Assembly (NCBI GenBank): GCA_965153355.1
Contig: OZ231127.1
Location: 43,586,001-43,650,000 of the forward strand
Reading direction: 5' to 3'
Source of the DNA: Flaccisagitta enflata
Taxonomy: Eukaryota; Chaetognatha; Sagittoidea; Aphragmophora
Length of the DNA stretch: 64,000 nt
Under the pieces are notes generated by a model. That model worked only from the letters and a program-made list of their open reading frames with translations. It was not told where the DNA came from and searched no databases. Each line of letters opens with the position of its first letter. The first letter of the stretch is position 1. Below, piece by piece: positions 1 to 14,118 of the stretch. The position numbers were made by a program, and so were the translations under genes.

Positions 1-1283
1 TTTTGACACAGTAGGCGGGCATGCCTCATTAGCGGGTGCGCTCTAGCGGTGCTCCACCCTACCAGGAAGATATAAAGGTTGAGCTTTTCGCTTTCAGTTA
101 GAATGAACAAAGAAAAGAACAACAAAGGGGTAATGCATGAGAATGTCCAATGAGAAACGCAAACGATGACAGGAGTGGGAGTGAAAGTCGAGACGATACT
201 ACTGCCGACGCGCAAAGGGGAAGGAAAGACAGTACAAGTTATGGTGGGGGAGGAAAGGGGATCTAAAAAGGCTAAGGAAGGCATAAGAGGATTGAATGGC
301 AGGAAATATCACTCAAAGGAAGGCACAAAAACGAAAAAGGAACATTATGGGAGGAACGGAAAGGCAGGGAAAGCTTTCAGAGGATAAGGAAGAGACGAAG
401 TGGACCAAGATAAAGCTGAGGGAGAAAAGGTGAAGAACAAAAAGAGAGGGTGGGAAAAAAGAGGGCAATGGACAAACTCAAGCAAAGCCTACGTTAATAG
501 ACGAAAAAGGGTTTTCGACATTCGACTCTAATCATTTATTATCTCTTTCGTCGTCTTCTTCTTCTACTTCTTCATCTTTTTCTTTTCCCTTTCTTCATCG
601 TCGTTTTTCTTCCCATCTCCCATGTAATTTCATGTTTGTTTATTCCTTTGGCTCTCCCCGCGCTCTTTGAGAAAACATTAATTTGACAGATGAAAAGCAG
701 CGAATTGTATGGAATCTTTTTAGAAGTAAACATGGGGGGGGGGGGCTTTTACCGCGCACGATTTAGCGTTAAACATTATCTGGTAAACAAGATCGTAATT
801 TGCGGATCTCATTTCCAACTGAAATGACGTAAAAAATGTTGGGAATATAATCACCTCTCTCCTTTTCCCTCTTGTTGAGCCAAACGAGTTTCCATGGAGA
901 GTCGTTGCGTTGCGTTGAGTCATACTATCAGGATCAACAGTTTATAGACAAATTGAAGACTTATCAAACAAGCCCTAAACAAAGAGCAAAATTCACTGAC
1001 GATTGGCCTGGCGCAGAACTACAAAAAAAAAAACTACAAATGATATTCACTTTCAAAAGTACACAACTCAAACGTACTTGAAAACCCATTATAACACAAG
1101 AACTAATGGTAATATGATAATGCTACATACTTGTGGACTGACACAGCTACATGTCTGTGACTAAAAATAAACAAAAAGTATGCTTGTTTCTCCGTTTATT
1201 CAGTGAGATACAATTTTGAATAAAGATTCCTGGTTTCATGGAGCATTGGAGCAAGCATACTTAAGATTATCATTATCTTGTAC
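1..1283. other. Low-complexity DNA, no gene seen
   Basis: No frame here resembles a protein. Positions 160-480 are purine-rich on the + strand and happen to stay open for 73 codons, with no domain or motif. Positions 540-600 are CT-rich, and a G12 run lies at 734-745. Confidence 0.6.
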
Positions 1284-1700
1284 TACCATATGACTCAAAT
1301 AAAAAGACGCACTTTTGAATGACTAATTTTGCCTATGAATATGAAAAAAACTTATGAAAATCATAGGTCATTTGAAAGCCCTTTGAAAGTACTTTCATTT
1401 GGCGCCAATCTGGTATTTCTATCTTTATTTGTTTAGGAATGGCATTAGTTTGAGTAAAAACTTTGCCCATTTCAGTTTCGCAATCCCTATATAAAAAGGC
1501 ATTTTCACTAAATAGTGCTTCTCTTTGCAGGGCTCTAGCTTCTAAACCGTTTGAGATACAGACCTGGGATTGGTCTAGATTGAAAGATTTTTTGAAAATC
1601 TTTCAAAATGTCTTTGTCAAAAATTGTTAAAATTATTTTCGATATCTGTTTTGTCAATAAATAGATAGCTGCGTCTTTTTTTTTTTGATCCACGTGGTAT
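1284..1700. mobile_element. MITE-like element, family F copy 1
   Basis: The ends are imperfect inverted repeats: ACCATATGACTC followed by AAAAAGACGCA on the left, and the complement of this (TGCGTCTTTTTT, then GATCCACGTGGT) on the right, with TA next to each end. A diverged second copy lies at 47320-47701. The two share landmark words in the same order, including CATTTGGCGCCAATCTGGTA / CATTTAGCTTCAATCTGGTA, GGAATGGCATTAG / GGAAATGGCATTAG and GAGATACAGACCTGGGATTG. No coding capacity is visible, so it is a non-autonomous element; superfamily unknown. Confidence 0.6.
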
Positions 1701-3716
<2,016 letters not shown>

Positions 3717-4028
3717 GGGACTTCCTGGGATGCCGGATGTCCCTTGTTGTACGTCCCCGCCGTTGAGTATGAGACTTGGTTTCCGTTCAGGTTGTCGCTT
3801 CCTGACCAGACGGTCCCAGGTGCTGCTACTAGAATGGAGATCACACGGGTCACAATTGGGACGAAAATGGAGAATTGGACGGAGGTCGTCTTTGCGACAA
3901 AAGCTTACTATGGAGTGTGGGTCACGGAATTGCACGACCGGGTATGGAGAAACAAATGATATGTCGTGGGAAATATACCCAATAACAAGTTGTTTGGCGA
4001 TAGGCACGGGTTGGCTGTCAGAAAGTAA
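3717..4028 (+). pseudogene. Possible degraded coding exon
   Basis: After a TAA at 3714-3716 one frame reads about 80 residues of balanced, non-repetitive composition (aromatic-rich, with words such as YETWFPFRLSLPDQ and TEVVFATKAYYGVW). It meets a TGA at 3957-3959, and then continues in the same frame for 22 more ordinary residues to a TAA at 4026-4028. Composition is unlike the simple-repeat frames around it. There is no start codon, so it would be an internal exon or a decayed copy of one. I do not recognise the family. Its 3' end abuts a family A element at about 4018. Confidence 0.25.
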
Positions 4029-4200
4029 CTCTACAACCCACTATGTCCATCCATCCACCAGTTGGCCGCTTGGTCGGTCGGTCCCCCCTTTACATTTTTT
4101 TTATGTTTTTGCGGTCTTTGGTTTCACTGCCCCTGCCCAAATGCTCAAGTAACTCTGCCCACCCGCACGCGACTGGAGTGGCCGTGTATCCGGCTTTGTT
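4018..4200 (+). mobile_element. Family A element (degenerate head, intact tail)
   Basis: The tail is clear: CCCACCCGCACGCGACTGG followed by GGCCGTGTATCCGGC and TTTGTT. The head hairpin is decayed (AGTAACTCTACAACCC remains). The GGTCGGTCGGTC microsatellite is present at 4070-4083. Confidence 0.7.
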
Positions 4201-4486
4201 GTAGGGAAAGGGATGCACTAACAAAACAAACAAAAAAGACACTAACAAGAGCAATGCATAATTATCGTAAGCATATGCCAACAGTAAATTGAGACGCGCG
4301 CACACGATTAATCAGTTATATGAAAACTTTAGGCAGATCAAACAATGGGAGAGATGGGTAGGTATCATTCCGACGAAATGATAAAAACAAAAAGACTGGT
4401 TCGTAAGTAAAATGGAAAAAAAAGAAAGGAATTACTGATCGCAGAAGATGAAAAAAGATACACTGCACTATTGGGATTTCTTCCCA

Positions 4487-4640
<154 letters not shown>

Positions 4641-4826
4641 GACGGGGACAAAATGGTGTGACAGAGTGATGGGCAAAGAGACCTACAGACAACGAGTCTG
4701 AGAGAAAAAAAAGTATTGGGGAGAGTAAAACAAGCATGAAGCAGATAAAGTAAGGAGAAAACTCAGACATCTGAGTGGCGAGGAAAGACCCCTGATGGCT
4801 AAAGATATGGAAGGAAAAGAGGGAAA

Positions 4827-4990
4827 AGAAGAAGAAGAAGAAGAAGAAGAAGAAGAAGAAGAAGAAGAAGAAGAAGAAGAAGAAGAAGAAGAAGAAGAAG
4901 AAGAAAAAGAAAAAGAAAAAGAAAAAGAAAAAGAAGAAGAAGAAGAAGAAGAAGAAGAAGAAGAAGAAGAAGAAGAAGAAGAAGAAGAAG
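4827..4990. repeat. (GAA)n / (GAAAAA)n microsatellite
   Basis: GAA trinucleotides with a central block of GAAAAA hexanucleotides at about 4905-4935. The + strand is purine only. Poly-Glu, poly-Phe, poly-Ser and poly-Leu frames over it are artefacts. Confidence 0.97.
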
Positions 4991-5639
4991 GAATGGAAGA
5001 ACAAGGAGAAGATAAAGAAACAGAAAGAGAAACGTTAGGACAAACACACAACAAATTCTTATAAAAAAGAAAACATCAATAAATAGTAACATCATTCTAA
5101 CCTAGACAGAACGCAGAAAGACACATTTCTGGCATTTGAGTGACGGTAAATCAAGACGAACGAGTGAAGGGGTAGAAAAGATAAAAAAGGAAGGAAAACA
5201 ACTTAACAGCGGCTGTCTTCTATTCGTCTTTTGTCAGTGTTGACCAAAGAGAAGAGGTTTTTTTTTTCTTCTTTTTTTTTTCTTTCCCTTTTCTCTTTTT
5301 TTTTCTTCTCTAACATTTACTGCTCCCTTCCTTCAACTTTCATTTCTTCCTCTGCTTCTTTCCCCTTTTTTTCTCATCTTTTCCCCCTCTCATTCCAAGC
5401 CTTGAAGGCAGCAAAAGTCAGCCTCGCAGTTGGTGACCCTCTGACATTCAGACGTTCTGACGCGTTACTTCATCATTTCACTTTGGCCTGTCAACTTGAA
5501 CAATTTGGGTGTCATTAGTCGTGGGTTGTCATCACCCAAATTTGCCCATTTGAACAAAGGGACACGTCACAAGGGGAAAGCATTTCTCATGGAAATAACG
5601 TGTTACAGTTTTGAATCTGAAACTTAACGAATTAGGAAT
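4991..5639. other. No gene seen
   Basis: Flank of the GAA tract, then T/C-rich sequence at 5255-5400. Nothing in it resembles a gene or a named repeat. Confidence 0.5.
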
Positions 5640-5651
5640 TTATAATCGGGA

Positions 5652-5680
5652 AAAAAGTCGAAGTCAGTCTTCGACTTTTT
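5652..5680. other. Perfect 12-bp hairpin in the 812-bp unit
   Basis: AAAAAGTCGAAG, a TCAGT loop, then CTTCGACTTTTT. Exactly the same hairpin recurs 812 bp later at 6464-6492, although the flanking DNA has diverged. Confidence 0.85.
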
Positions 5681-6463
5681 GACATATTTGAGAGAAACAG
5701 GGTTTTCATTTTCTTATGGGAAAGTTGGGAATCTCCACCGAGCGATTGGGGCCTCCAATGAAATTGATAGGGTAAGTAAATTTGATAATTCTCTTTCATT
5801 TGGCGCCAAGCAGAATGTTCTACGACAAATATTTTTTGCGCTATGATTTTTTAAAGATTTATTTATGAAAAATTCGAATGAAATTTTTTTCTATTTTTTA
5901 CGCTTTTGTGTAGGATCAATAAAAAAGTGTATTTATGTTGGTTTGAACATGCAAATACAAGAAAACATGTTTATGAGCACAGCTGCTCATCTGTGAGGGC
6001 GTTTTTGAGCATTTCAGCTCATTTAGCTCACTTAGCTCAGTCTATTTTTTCTGATGTCAAATATGATAAATGAATCAATATTTTCAAACTTGTTTAAGCA
6101 AGCAAATTAAAAAAAAACATGTCAGTGAGCAGAGCTGCTCCTCTGTAAGGGTGTTTTCAAATATTCTAGCTCATTTAGCTAATTTAGCTTGTGCTTTTTC
6201 TCTGATTTTAAATAGGATGAATAAATTGATGTTTTGATTTAGGCATACAAATACAAGAAAGCATGTCAGTGAGCAAAGCTGGTTGTTTGGTTGAATCATA
6301 TTGATTATTTTAGCTCATCTAGCTCATTTGGCTCAATCCTATTTTAGTTCATTAAAATATATATCCAGTATTGAAGTTTTTCCTGTGGCGACAACTGCCT
6401 TTGGTGGAGAAAATTTTCCACTTTTCCTTGAAATAGTTTTGACTAAAGATCATTTCATCGGGA

Positions 6464-6492
6464 AAAAAGTCGAAGTCAGTCTTCGACTTTTT
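6464..6492. other. Second copy of the 12-bp hairpin
   Basis: Identical stem and loop to 5652-5680, at the same place in the second 812-bp unit. Confidence 0.85.
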
Positions 6493-7140
6493 GACATATT
6501 CAAGAGAAAAAGGGTTTTCATTTTCTTATGGGAAAGTTGAGGGTCTCTTCCGGCTGATTGGTCCCTCAAACGAAATTGATAGGGTAAGTAAATTTGATAA
6601 TTCTCTTTCATTTGGCGCCAAGCAGAATGCTCTACGACAAATATTTTTTGCGCTATGATTTTTTAAAAATTTATTTACGAAAATTGCAAATTGAATTTTT
6701 TTTTATTTTTTATGATTTTAAGTAGGATCAATAAAAAAGTGTATTTATGTTTGTTTGAGCATGCAAATACAAGAAAACATGTTTATGAGCATAGCTGCTC
6801 ATCTGTGAGGGTGTTTTTGAGCAGTCTAGCTCATTTAGCTCATTTAGCTCATTTTGCTCCGTCTTTTTTTCTGATTTCTGATACAATAAATGAATAAATA
6901 TTTTGTTACATGTTTAAGCAAGCAGATACAAAAAAGCATGTCAGTGAGCTCAGTTGCTTATTTGCGAGGGTGTTTTTATGTATTCTAGCTCACTTGGCTC
7001 ATTTAGCTCAGTCTTTTTTTCTGATCTTTAATGGGACAAATACATAAATGCAAATACAAAAAAGCATGTCAGTGAGCATAGCTGGTTGTGTGGTTGAGTG
7101 ATTTTGAGCATTTTAGCTCATCTAGCTCATTTGGCTCAGT

Positions 7141-7704
7141 CCTATATTTCTTGGATTAACAGTGCAACCAATACACGCAAGTGCTCTTGATTTGATCAAA
7201 CAAGTAGAAAGATTTGCAGTGACTGAAAATAAAAGCTTGGTGAAAAGTGACCAATGCTTACGACTTTTTTCCTCACGGCGACAGCCGCCATTACTGGTAG
7301 AAGTAGAATAAGTGGCTTTAGAATAAATGGTCAACTGTAACTTTTGCTTAATGCACAGCAGGTCCCAAATTGGCCTATCAAGTCTGGAAAGAAGTCAACA
7401 TATCATTTCATGATGATTTTGAGTATGATTGTTTGATGACGTGAGAGTCATTGATTGCACTGATTCCATCCAATTCGTCATCATGTAATATTTTCACATA
7501 ACATTTTTATGATATTACTACTACTAATCAAATTACGCAAAAAAAAAAAAAAATGATGCGAACATGAAATGTCAGTACGTCATTATGCCTCCACGCAATA
7601 CAATCATCTTATGCAATCACACAACTTATTAATGCAACGCTATCGTGTGTCATCATCATATTATGCTTTACCAATAAAAAATCGGGCACCTGCATAACCT
7701 TGAA
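7141..7704. other. AT-rich spacer, no gene seen
   Basis: No recognisable gene. An A14 run lies near 7541-7554 and short ATCATNATG words are frequent. Confidence 0.5.
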
Positions 7705-8310
7705 ACCATGCCACCCCATCACGCCATCACGCCATCACTCAGTCATACCATCACGCTATCGCGCCATCATGCCATCACGCTATTGCGTCGTCGCGCATTG
7801 TGCATCACGCTTTCACGCCACTAAACAACACGCCATCAAGCCATCACGCCATCACGCCATTACGCCATCACGTTTTCCACCACGCCCCCGCGCCCTCGCC
7901 TCATCACACAACACGGATCACCAGCATATGACCACACCACATCATCAGGCCACCACGCGACCAGGCCACCAGACCATTAAGCCATAACGCCATCGCACAT
8001 CACGTGTCACCAGCATATGACACCACGCCATCAAGCCACCACGCCATCACGCCATAACGCCATTGCACATCAAGTGTCGCCAGCATTTGACGCCACCACA
8101 CTATTAAGCCATCTTACCATTGCACATCTAGTGTAGCCAGCATACAACGCCACCATGCCCTCAAGCCACCAGACCATTAAGCCATCGCGCCATTGCATTG
8201 CACATCAAGTGTCGCCAGCATATGACGCCACCACACTATCAAGGCATCACACCATCGCGCATCACATATCAGCAGCATATGACGCTACCACGCCATCTTG
8301 TTTCCGCTCT
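7705..8310. repeat. CATCACGCCATCACGCC minisatellite
   Basis: Degenerate 9-10-bp CATCACGCC / CACCACGCC units. A higher-order unit of roughly 90 bp is visible through repeated GTGTCGCCAGCATATGAC-type words near 8000, 8075, 8135, 8212 and 8270. Open frames over it (His/Pro/Ser-rich) are repeat artefacts. Confidence 0.85.
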
Positions 8311-10032
8311 CACCTCATATCCGAATCCCATGCCAAGTCGATTTCACTTTTAATCCGATTTTTATTCCCTTTCGGCACTTTGATCTCATTTCTTTCTCTT
8401 TCTCTCTCCTCATTACGCGATTTAATCCATTGATTCCGAGTTGTTTTCATCTCATTTTTTGCGTCGCGTAGAATCGCTTTGTAACCAATTGCGTCATCAG
8501 TAGTGATATTTTTTTCGTAATTCTTCCGAAAATTTGCGTCACTTTTTTTAGCCTTATTTGCGTTAAGCTCTGCGTCCCTATCGTACCTCGTCACGTCATC
8601 CTCGTCATTTTCGAGGTTGAAGACGAAGCTGTTGTTGTTATCTTCGCCGTTTTTGAGGTCGTTATCCTCGCTCATTCCCCAATCGTCTTTTAAACGACGT
8701 TTTTCTTCGATTTTCATTCCAGGCGGATTTATTTTCTTTCTCCCCGTTTCATCTTCTTTCTTTTTTTCCAATTGCCATCTTTTCGTCTCATTCTCATCTT
8801 TCTTCTCCTCATTCTCCTTTTCCTCCTTCTCCTCCTTCTCCTCCTCCTCTGTTTGAAGTACCTTCTTGTTCCCTTTTTTCCGCGTTTCACTTTTCTCATC
8901 AAATCCCGGCGAAGAAGACGAAGAAATTTCCATTCGAAAAAACCCAAATTTCGTCGAAACACGTTTTTTTGCCCCTTGGAGAGTTTGGGGGAGATTGTGA
9001 CGAGGAGAGATGGCATCTTTTTCAGAAAAATCTTTCGCATCCTCCTCATCTTCCTCCTCCTTCTCATCTTCCTCATCCGTCACTTCCTCACTCACTACCT
9101 GGCTATTCTGTCCTTCCCTCTCAATTTCTTCTTTCTCCTCCTCGTCTTTATCTATTCCTCTTCCTCCTCCTCTTTCCGCTCCTCCTGTTTTCTGGTCTTG
9201 GGGGTCACTCCAAACCGCGCCCATCAACCAAGGGTCGACCAAGTCCCCGTTCGTCTCCTCTCCATTCTTTTTCCTTTTTTCCATCTTTTTCTTTATCTTC
9301 ATCTCTCCCGCCGCCGCCGCCTCCGCCTCCGCCGCCGCCGCCGCCTCCACCTCCGCCGCTACCATGTTCGGCCTCGTCGGCGTCGTCGTCTTCCACATCT
9401 TTGTAGGCGTCTTTATCGTCGTCTTTTTCGTCGTTGTCATTGTGTCGGTCTCACCGGAAAGGTCACCATGCTTGTTCTCTACCATCGTGGGGTCGACACG
9501 TGCGCCTATCACTGCAACTCCTTTTCCCTCTACGCTATCGCCGCCTCCGCGTCCGCTTCCGCCAGCGCCGCCGCCGCCTCCACCGGCGTCTCTGCCCTCG
9601 CCCGCGCCGCCGACGTCACCGAGGTCATTTGGGGTGTTTTCCCCGTTTTGTAAGGCTGGCATGTGCGTTATGAGGACCACTTCTTCTTTTACAACTTCTT
9701 TTCTCGACGAGTCTTTGGTGGTGTTACCAGTGACGGTTGATGTCTGAGTGATGGCGCCTGTGACGGTTGTTTTAGTGGCTGAGGCATCGGTGTTTGACTT
9801 GGTGGCGGCGGGATTTGAATTGGTCGCAGTTTGGTATGATGCGAGCGTGTGAACGACGACCGTGTGTGAGGAGGCTGTGTGTGCGGTAGCTGCGAGTGCG
9901 ACGGCTGTGTGTGCGGCTGCGACAGTCGATTGAGTGGCGGCGTTGATGTATTCATAACGCCCGGGAGCGGAGAGGCGTCGCTTCCTCGTCTTGGCGCCGG
10001 AGTTAAATATTATTCTTTTAGCAGTTGGATTC
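8310..10032 (-). CDS. Putative 3' coding exon of an unrecognised low-complexity protein
   Basis: A minus-strand frame of about 575 codons runs to a TGA at 8310-8312. There is no ATG at its 5' end. The minus strand there reads a pyrimidine-containing stretch ending TTGTCATTTAG followed by G, which fits a 3' splice acceptor, so I place the exon start at 10032. The residues are Ala/Thr/Val-rich at first, then Gly-rich (8-10-residue Gly runs), then Glu/Lys-rich with acidic runs, and end in a charged tail with KAKKSDANFRKNYEKN. No catalytic domain, signal peptide or membrane segment is visible; it should be intrinsically disordered. It lies downstream of the 1273-codon frame on the same strand and could be the next exon of that gene. 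I do not recognise the family. Shorter open frames on the + strand over 8.6-9.7 kb are probably shadows. Confidence 0.4.
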
Positions 10033-11164
10033 CTAAATGACAATGGAAATGATATTGAAACGAAAGAGATAAGAGTGGTTGTAAATGGGAGAGAGATAGG
10101 CAGGAAATGAAAGGATGGTAAAAAGGGTATGAAGCTGGGGACGGAGGTTAGATTCTCTGAAGAATTGAAATAGATGCAGGGTGGCTAATAGATGAGTATG
10201 GAAATCTTTCAGGGTCATCACTGATCTGGTTCAAGAATTTGTCTCCTCAGATGGTTACTGGATGGTAAAACTCTGGGTTATGGATTCATCTTCTGCTAGG
10301 TATGGCAGCTTATAGCAAGGGGGATGAGGTTAAGTAAATCAAGAGCAGAGGGGACTGAAATGGGTTTAAACGGAGATGAAAAGAAATAGTGGTAAAAAGG
10401 CTAAAATGTTAAAGACTAGGGGTGACATTAGTGTGAGAATGGAGACCGGAAAAAAGAATCTTCCTTTCAAGGGTAAGTGGGTTAAAAGAAGAGTAATTAA
10501 TGGGATGGGGGGTGCAGGGCAAGGGCGGAAAAAATGGCAAATGTCCATTATGAATGCAAAAGGAATGGTAGACGGAAGGAAGTTGAGATAAAGATAGTAA
10601 AAGAGAAGCAAAAATTTCACACTCTTCAAATGGTAAAGTAGATTCCGTCTCAACTCGACAGACAACATACCTGGGGCAAGCATAACGGGAATGTCGCTTT
10701 CTGTCTCATCATACCCAGGCTATAGAAACATTAACACTCCTATGTTTTCCCGCCAAAATAACAAACTTGATTTTGGTACAAATTTCCCAAAGTATGTATG
10801 TTTCGCATGAATTTAACTTATTAGGCTGGTGCTAGGGAGTATAGTCATTTGTCATTTATGATAGCCTTTATCAACGGCGATGGAAAAGTTAAAGCAATTT
10901 CAATACTGATTAATGGTCTTGTCCGTTCTCTCTGACGCTGTTAATCTCATCTTTTTTTTCAAGAAAAGAATAAAAAGAAAAGAAATAGAGAACAAGGTCA
11001 TTAGACCTAAGTCGCATGCGTCGGCACTTTCAGAAAAGTCAGGCAGACAGACAGATGAACCGATTAAAATTTTTAATAAGACCTTTAAACTAGCTGTTTA
11101 CTTGTAAAAGATTCTTTTCAAAATTTCAAACACTCAAACTAAAAGCCATTAAAACAACTTCGTG
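10033..11164. other. Candidate intron or spacer, no gene seen
   Basis: Ordinary sequence between the two long minus-strand frames. No repeat or exon is recognisable. If those frames belong to one gene, this is intron. Confidence 0.4.
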
Positions 11165-11518
11165 ACAAATCAACAGACGGATGGACAGACGGGCGGACTG
11201 ACAGACAGATGGACCAAAAAAAAAGGTCTATGAATGACATAAAAACATTCAAAAACATTCAAAATGTCTTTAAATTGGGTGAAACACCCTTTAAACAAGT
11301 TATTGATGGTGGATGGACGGACATACCAACGGACCAACTGACCAATCAAAAAGTGGCTTTAAGAGGTTTATGAATGGCATTAAAACATTTAAAAACATTT
11401 TAAATGGCTTTATTTTGTGTAAAACGCCTTTTAAACAGTTTTGTGACGGACCGACGGACCAAACGACGGATCGACGGACCGACGGACCAACCAAAAAGTG
11501 GCGTAACATGCGACTAAA
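11165..11518 (-). repeat. ~140-bp tandem units with internal GACGGACC microsatellites
   Basis: Two well-aligned units and parts of a third, 140 bp apart (TATGAATG at 11229 and 11369). Each pairs an AT-rich segment (AAAACATTNAAAAACATT, then AAACNCCTTTTAAACA) with a short GACGGACGGACC microsatellite. The array ends GGCGTAACATGCGACTAAA, close to the complement of a family A head, so this may be a divergent family A element in reverse orientation. Confidence 0.6.
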
Positions 11519-11795
11519 CAAATCACAAACATGAGGAGAACTATCTTGTTAGTTTCCTGATTTTGATTTTTTTCAATCTTCATTTTCTTTCATGAAAAAA
11601 TTGTTGATGAAAAATTAGAAACTTTCTCTGCTAATGACAAAAAGAGAGGCAGGCGTTAATTAGGAGATATACGGTATACTAATTTTACTCCCTAACATCA
11701 TTCATCTTGGCACTATGTTTGTGCGCATTATCTCAATTATAGACAAGGCCTTGGCTCTATGTCATTAAGGAATGAATCTAAAAAGATCCCAACAC
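11519..11795. other. No gene seen
   Basis: AT-rich DNA between the 140-bp repeat block and the stop of the 1273-codon frame. Confidence 0.4.
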
Positions 11796-14086
11796 TCATT
11801 CTGGAGCAACATGCCTTGTGCCAATGGAGTAGGAGGGGTTTTCCGCCGCGAAGACGTTCCTGATGGCATTTTGAGACGCTTCTGCTTTCGAAATTGTGTT
11901 TTGAGTCGGTCCAACCCAGATGGCATCTTCTTCAACACCGGCGCAACCATTATGTCGTTTCGCATTCTTAGTAGAGCCTACGTCGTCGACCTCTGGTGGT
12001 ATGTTGTGAGTTGAATTAGGCCAGATGGCATGCTGAGAAGCATTCCGCCAGATGGGATAACGATTGGCATTTGACCAGATGGCGTACGGACTGCGGACTG
12101 TGGACGAGGAAGGCGATGACTCGAGGTTAACAGGTGGCACTATCGACTTTGTCGCCCATTCCGCCTTAGTCGTTGATTTGGTCGTTGTTGTTGTTGTTGT
12201 TATCGCAGTTGTTGTTGTTGCCGTTGTTGCTGGCATCTTTTCTCGTGTATCGGAGGCGGGGTTCCATTTGGTCGTTGTTGTCGTTGTTATCGTCATCGTC
12301 ATGGTCGTCTTCGTCGGTTCCATCGTTTTCGTCATCGTCTTTTTGGTGTCTGCGTCTGGTGATGAATTGAGATGCATAGAATGACGCGAAAAAGAAGGCA
12401 AACTGGACGCATAACTCACCACCGCCGCCGCCTCTGAGACCGCCGCCACTTTTGCCGCTGCCACAGACTCCACAGCCGCCGCCTCTTTCTCTATGACACG
12501 CGCCGCAGTGGCGTTTCCTTCTTTCCCCAAGGCGGGTTTAGCGGTCATAGCTGTAGCAGTGGCTGTAGTTGTGACTATGGCAGAGGTTGCGGTGGTAGAA
12601 GCATTGGCGATGGTCCAGCCGCCATGGTCGCCTGTTGCCATGGACAAGCCTTTCGCTTGTTTCTTCGCGACGTGTTTGCCAATCGCCATCACTTGGTCAC
12701 GTGCCTCCGTTTCTAGCCCTTTTGGCCTCGATAACCCTATCATCGTTTTTACGCCCATCTCACTCGAATCAACCAGATTTACTGTCTTCGATTCTTCTCT
12801 ACTTTCCCTTTCCACTAGCCTCAAATCCCTTCCGTTGAGTATTCCAGAATGTACCCTTTGGATATCATTAAATGTCTCCCGTTTATTGACTGCAGTCTTC
12901 ATTCGTTCCGCGCCGTCTGTCTTTGATACTCTCCTCGGCCTTCCTACAATTGCCTTTTCCATCGGATTTTCCCCTCGAGCAGAGAATTTTGCCGTTTTCT
13001 CCATCGTCGCCGATAACGATGTCCTCGACGTTGTTGCCGTTGCTGTTGTTGCGGTTGCTAATGTTGCTGTTGTTGTTGTTGTTGTTGTTGTTGTTTCTTC
13101 TGTTGAATTTGTTGGTTTTGCTGTTACATTCTTAGTTTCAGGTATCACAAATGGTAGTTTCAATGTTTTCACGGAGTTTATCATCGTTGTCGCCGATGTC
13201 ATTGCGCTCATCGTTACAAGTAACAACAAAGTAATAGACAAGCGACGTTTCCCTTTAAAACATAGTCCCCGATTACAATCTGAGACCCTCGATGGACTTG
13301 TCATAATCCAGAGTTGATGAGTCCAACTCCGTAATAGAGATTTGACAGTTTCTAACGGACGATTTCGAATTCGTGTCGACGGTCGATGGACGAGTGAAGA
13401 GCGCAACGAGGACGGAATTACCAATGACATCGGCGAAGGACGAGATTGTGGCGGAGTAAGGGGGAGGAGGGGGAGAAGAGGCCGGAGGAGCAGCGACAGC
13501 GACTGCGACGGTGTGAATGACAGCTTGTAAGTGAGGGACAGGGATAGCGAGGTGAGAATTGAGGAGAGAGACGAGGACAGCGAGGAGTAAATTAATAAGA
13601 GAGACGATGACAGCGATGAGAAAATAAAAGAATGAGAAGAGGACAGCGAGGAAGAAATAAAGGAGAAAAGAGTCACAGACAGAGAAACGAACTTCCAAAA
13701 AGCGATAAAAGAACGTGACCTTTCTCTTTGGCTGCGGAAATACCCTGATGACGACGAAGATGACGACGATGACGGTGACGATGACGGTGATGGTGATGGT
13801 GACGATGACCACGATGCACAAAACGACGATGAAAAGGACATCGATGAAACGACTCGAGGCGACGACGATAACAACAACAGCGACGACGACGACGACAGAG
13901 GGGAAGATGGCGGAAACATCTTAGTTTTCATATTGAGTGATGATAAACTTCCTATTTGATGAATGGATTTGAAGCAGGGGGAAGAGGAGGAGGAGCAGGA
14001 GAGGGGGAAAAGAAAATGAGGTGGAGGAGGTGGTGAGGAAAAAGAAGAAGAAGAAGAAGAAGAAGAAGAAGAAGAAGAAGAAGAAG

Positions 14087-14118
<32 letters not shown>

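Larger units (their letters stand above)
5640..7140. repeat. 812-bp tandem duplication with nested ~135-bp sub-repeats
   Basis: Two diverged copies lie head to tail. The word AAAAAAGT starts at 5651 and 6463, and AGGATCAATAAAAAAGTG at 5912 and 6724; both pairs are exactly 812 bp apart. Inside each copy a sub-unit of about 130-160 bp occurs three times. It begins GCATGCAAATACAAGAAA (or a variant) and ends in TAGCTCATTTAGCTCA runs, starting near 5948, 6099 and 6243 in copy 1 and near 6759, 6918 and 7048 in copy 2. Each 812-bp copy also holds CTTTCATTTGGCGCCAA, a word shared with family F. No protein is encoded. Confidence 0.85.

Noticed and set aside
9010-9747. 245-codon + strand frame (Ser/Pro/Val-rich)
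   Set aside because: It is antisense to the longer 577-codon minus frame over triplet-biased DNA. I favour the minus strand but cannot exclude the reverse.
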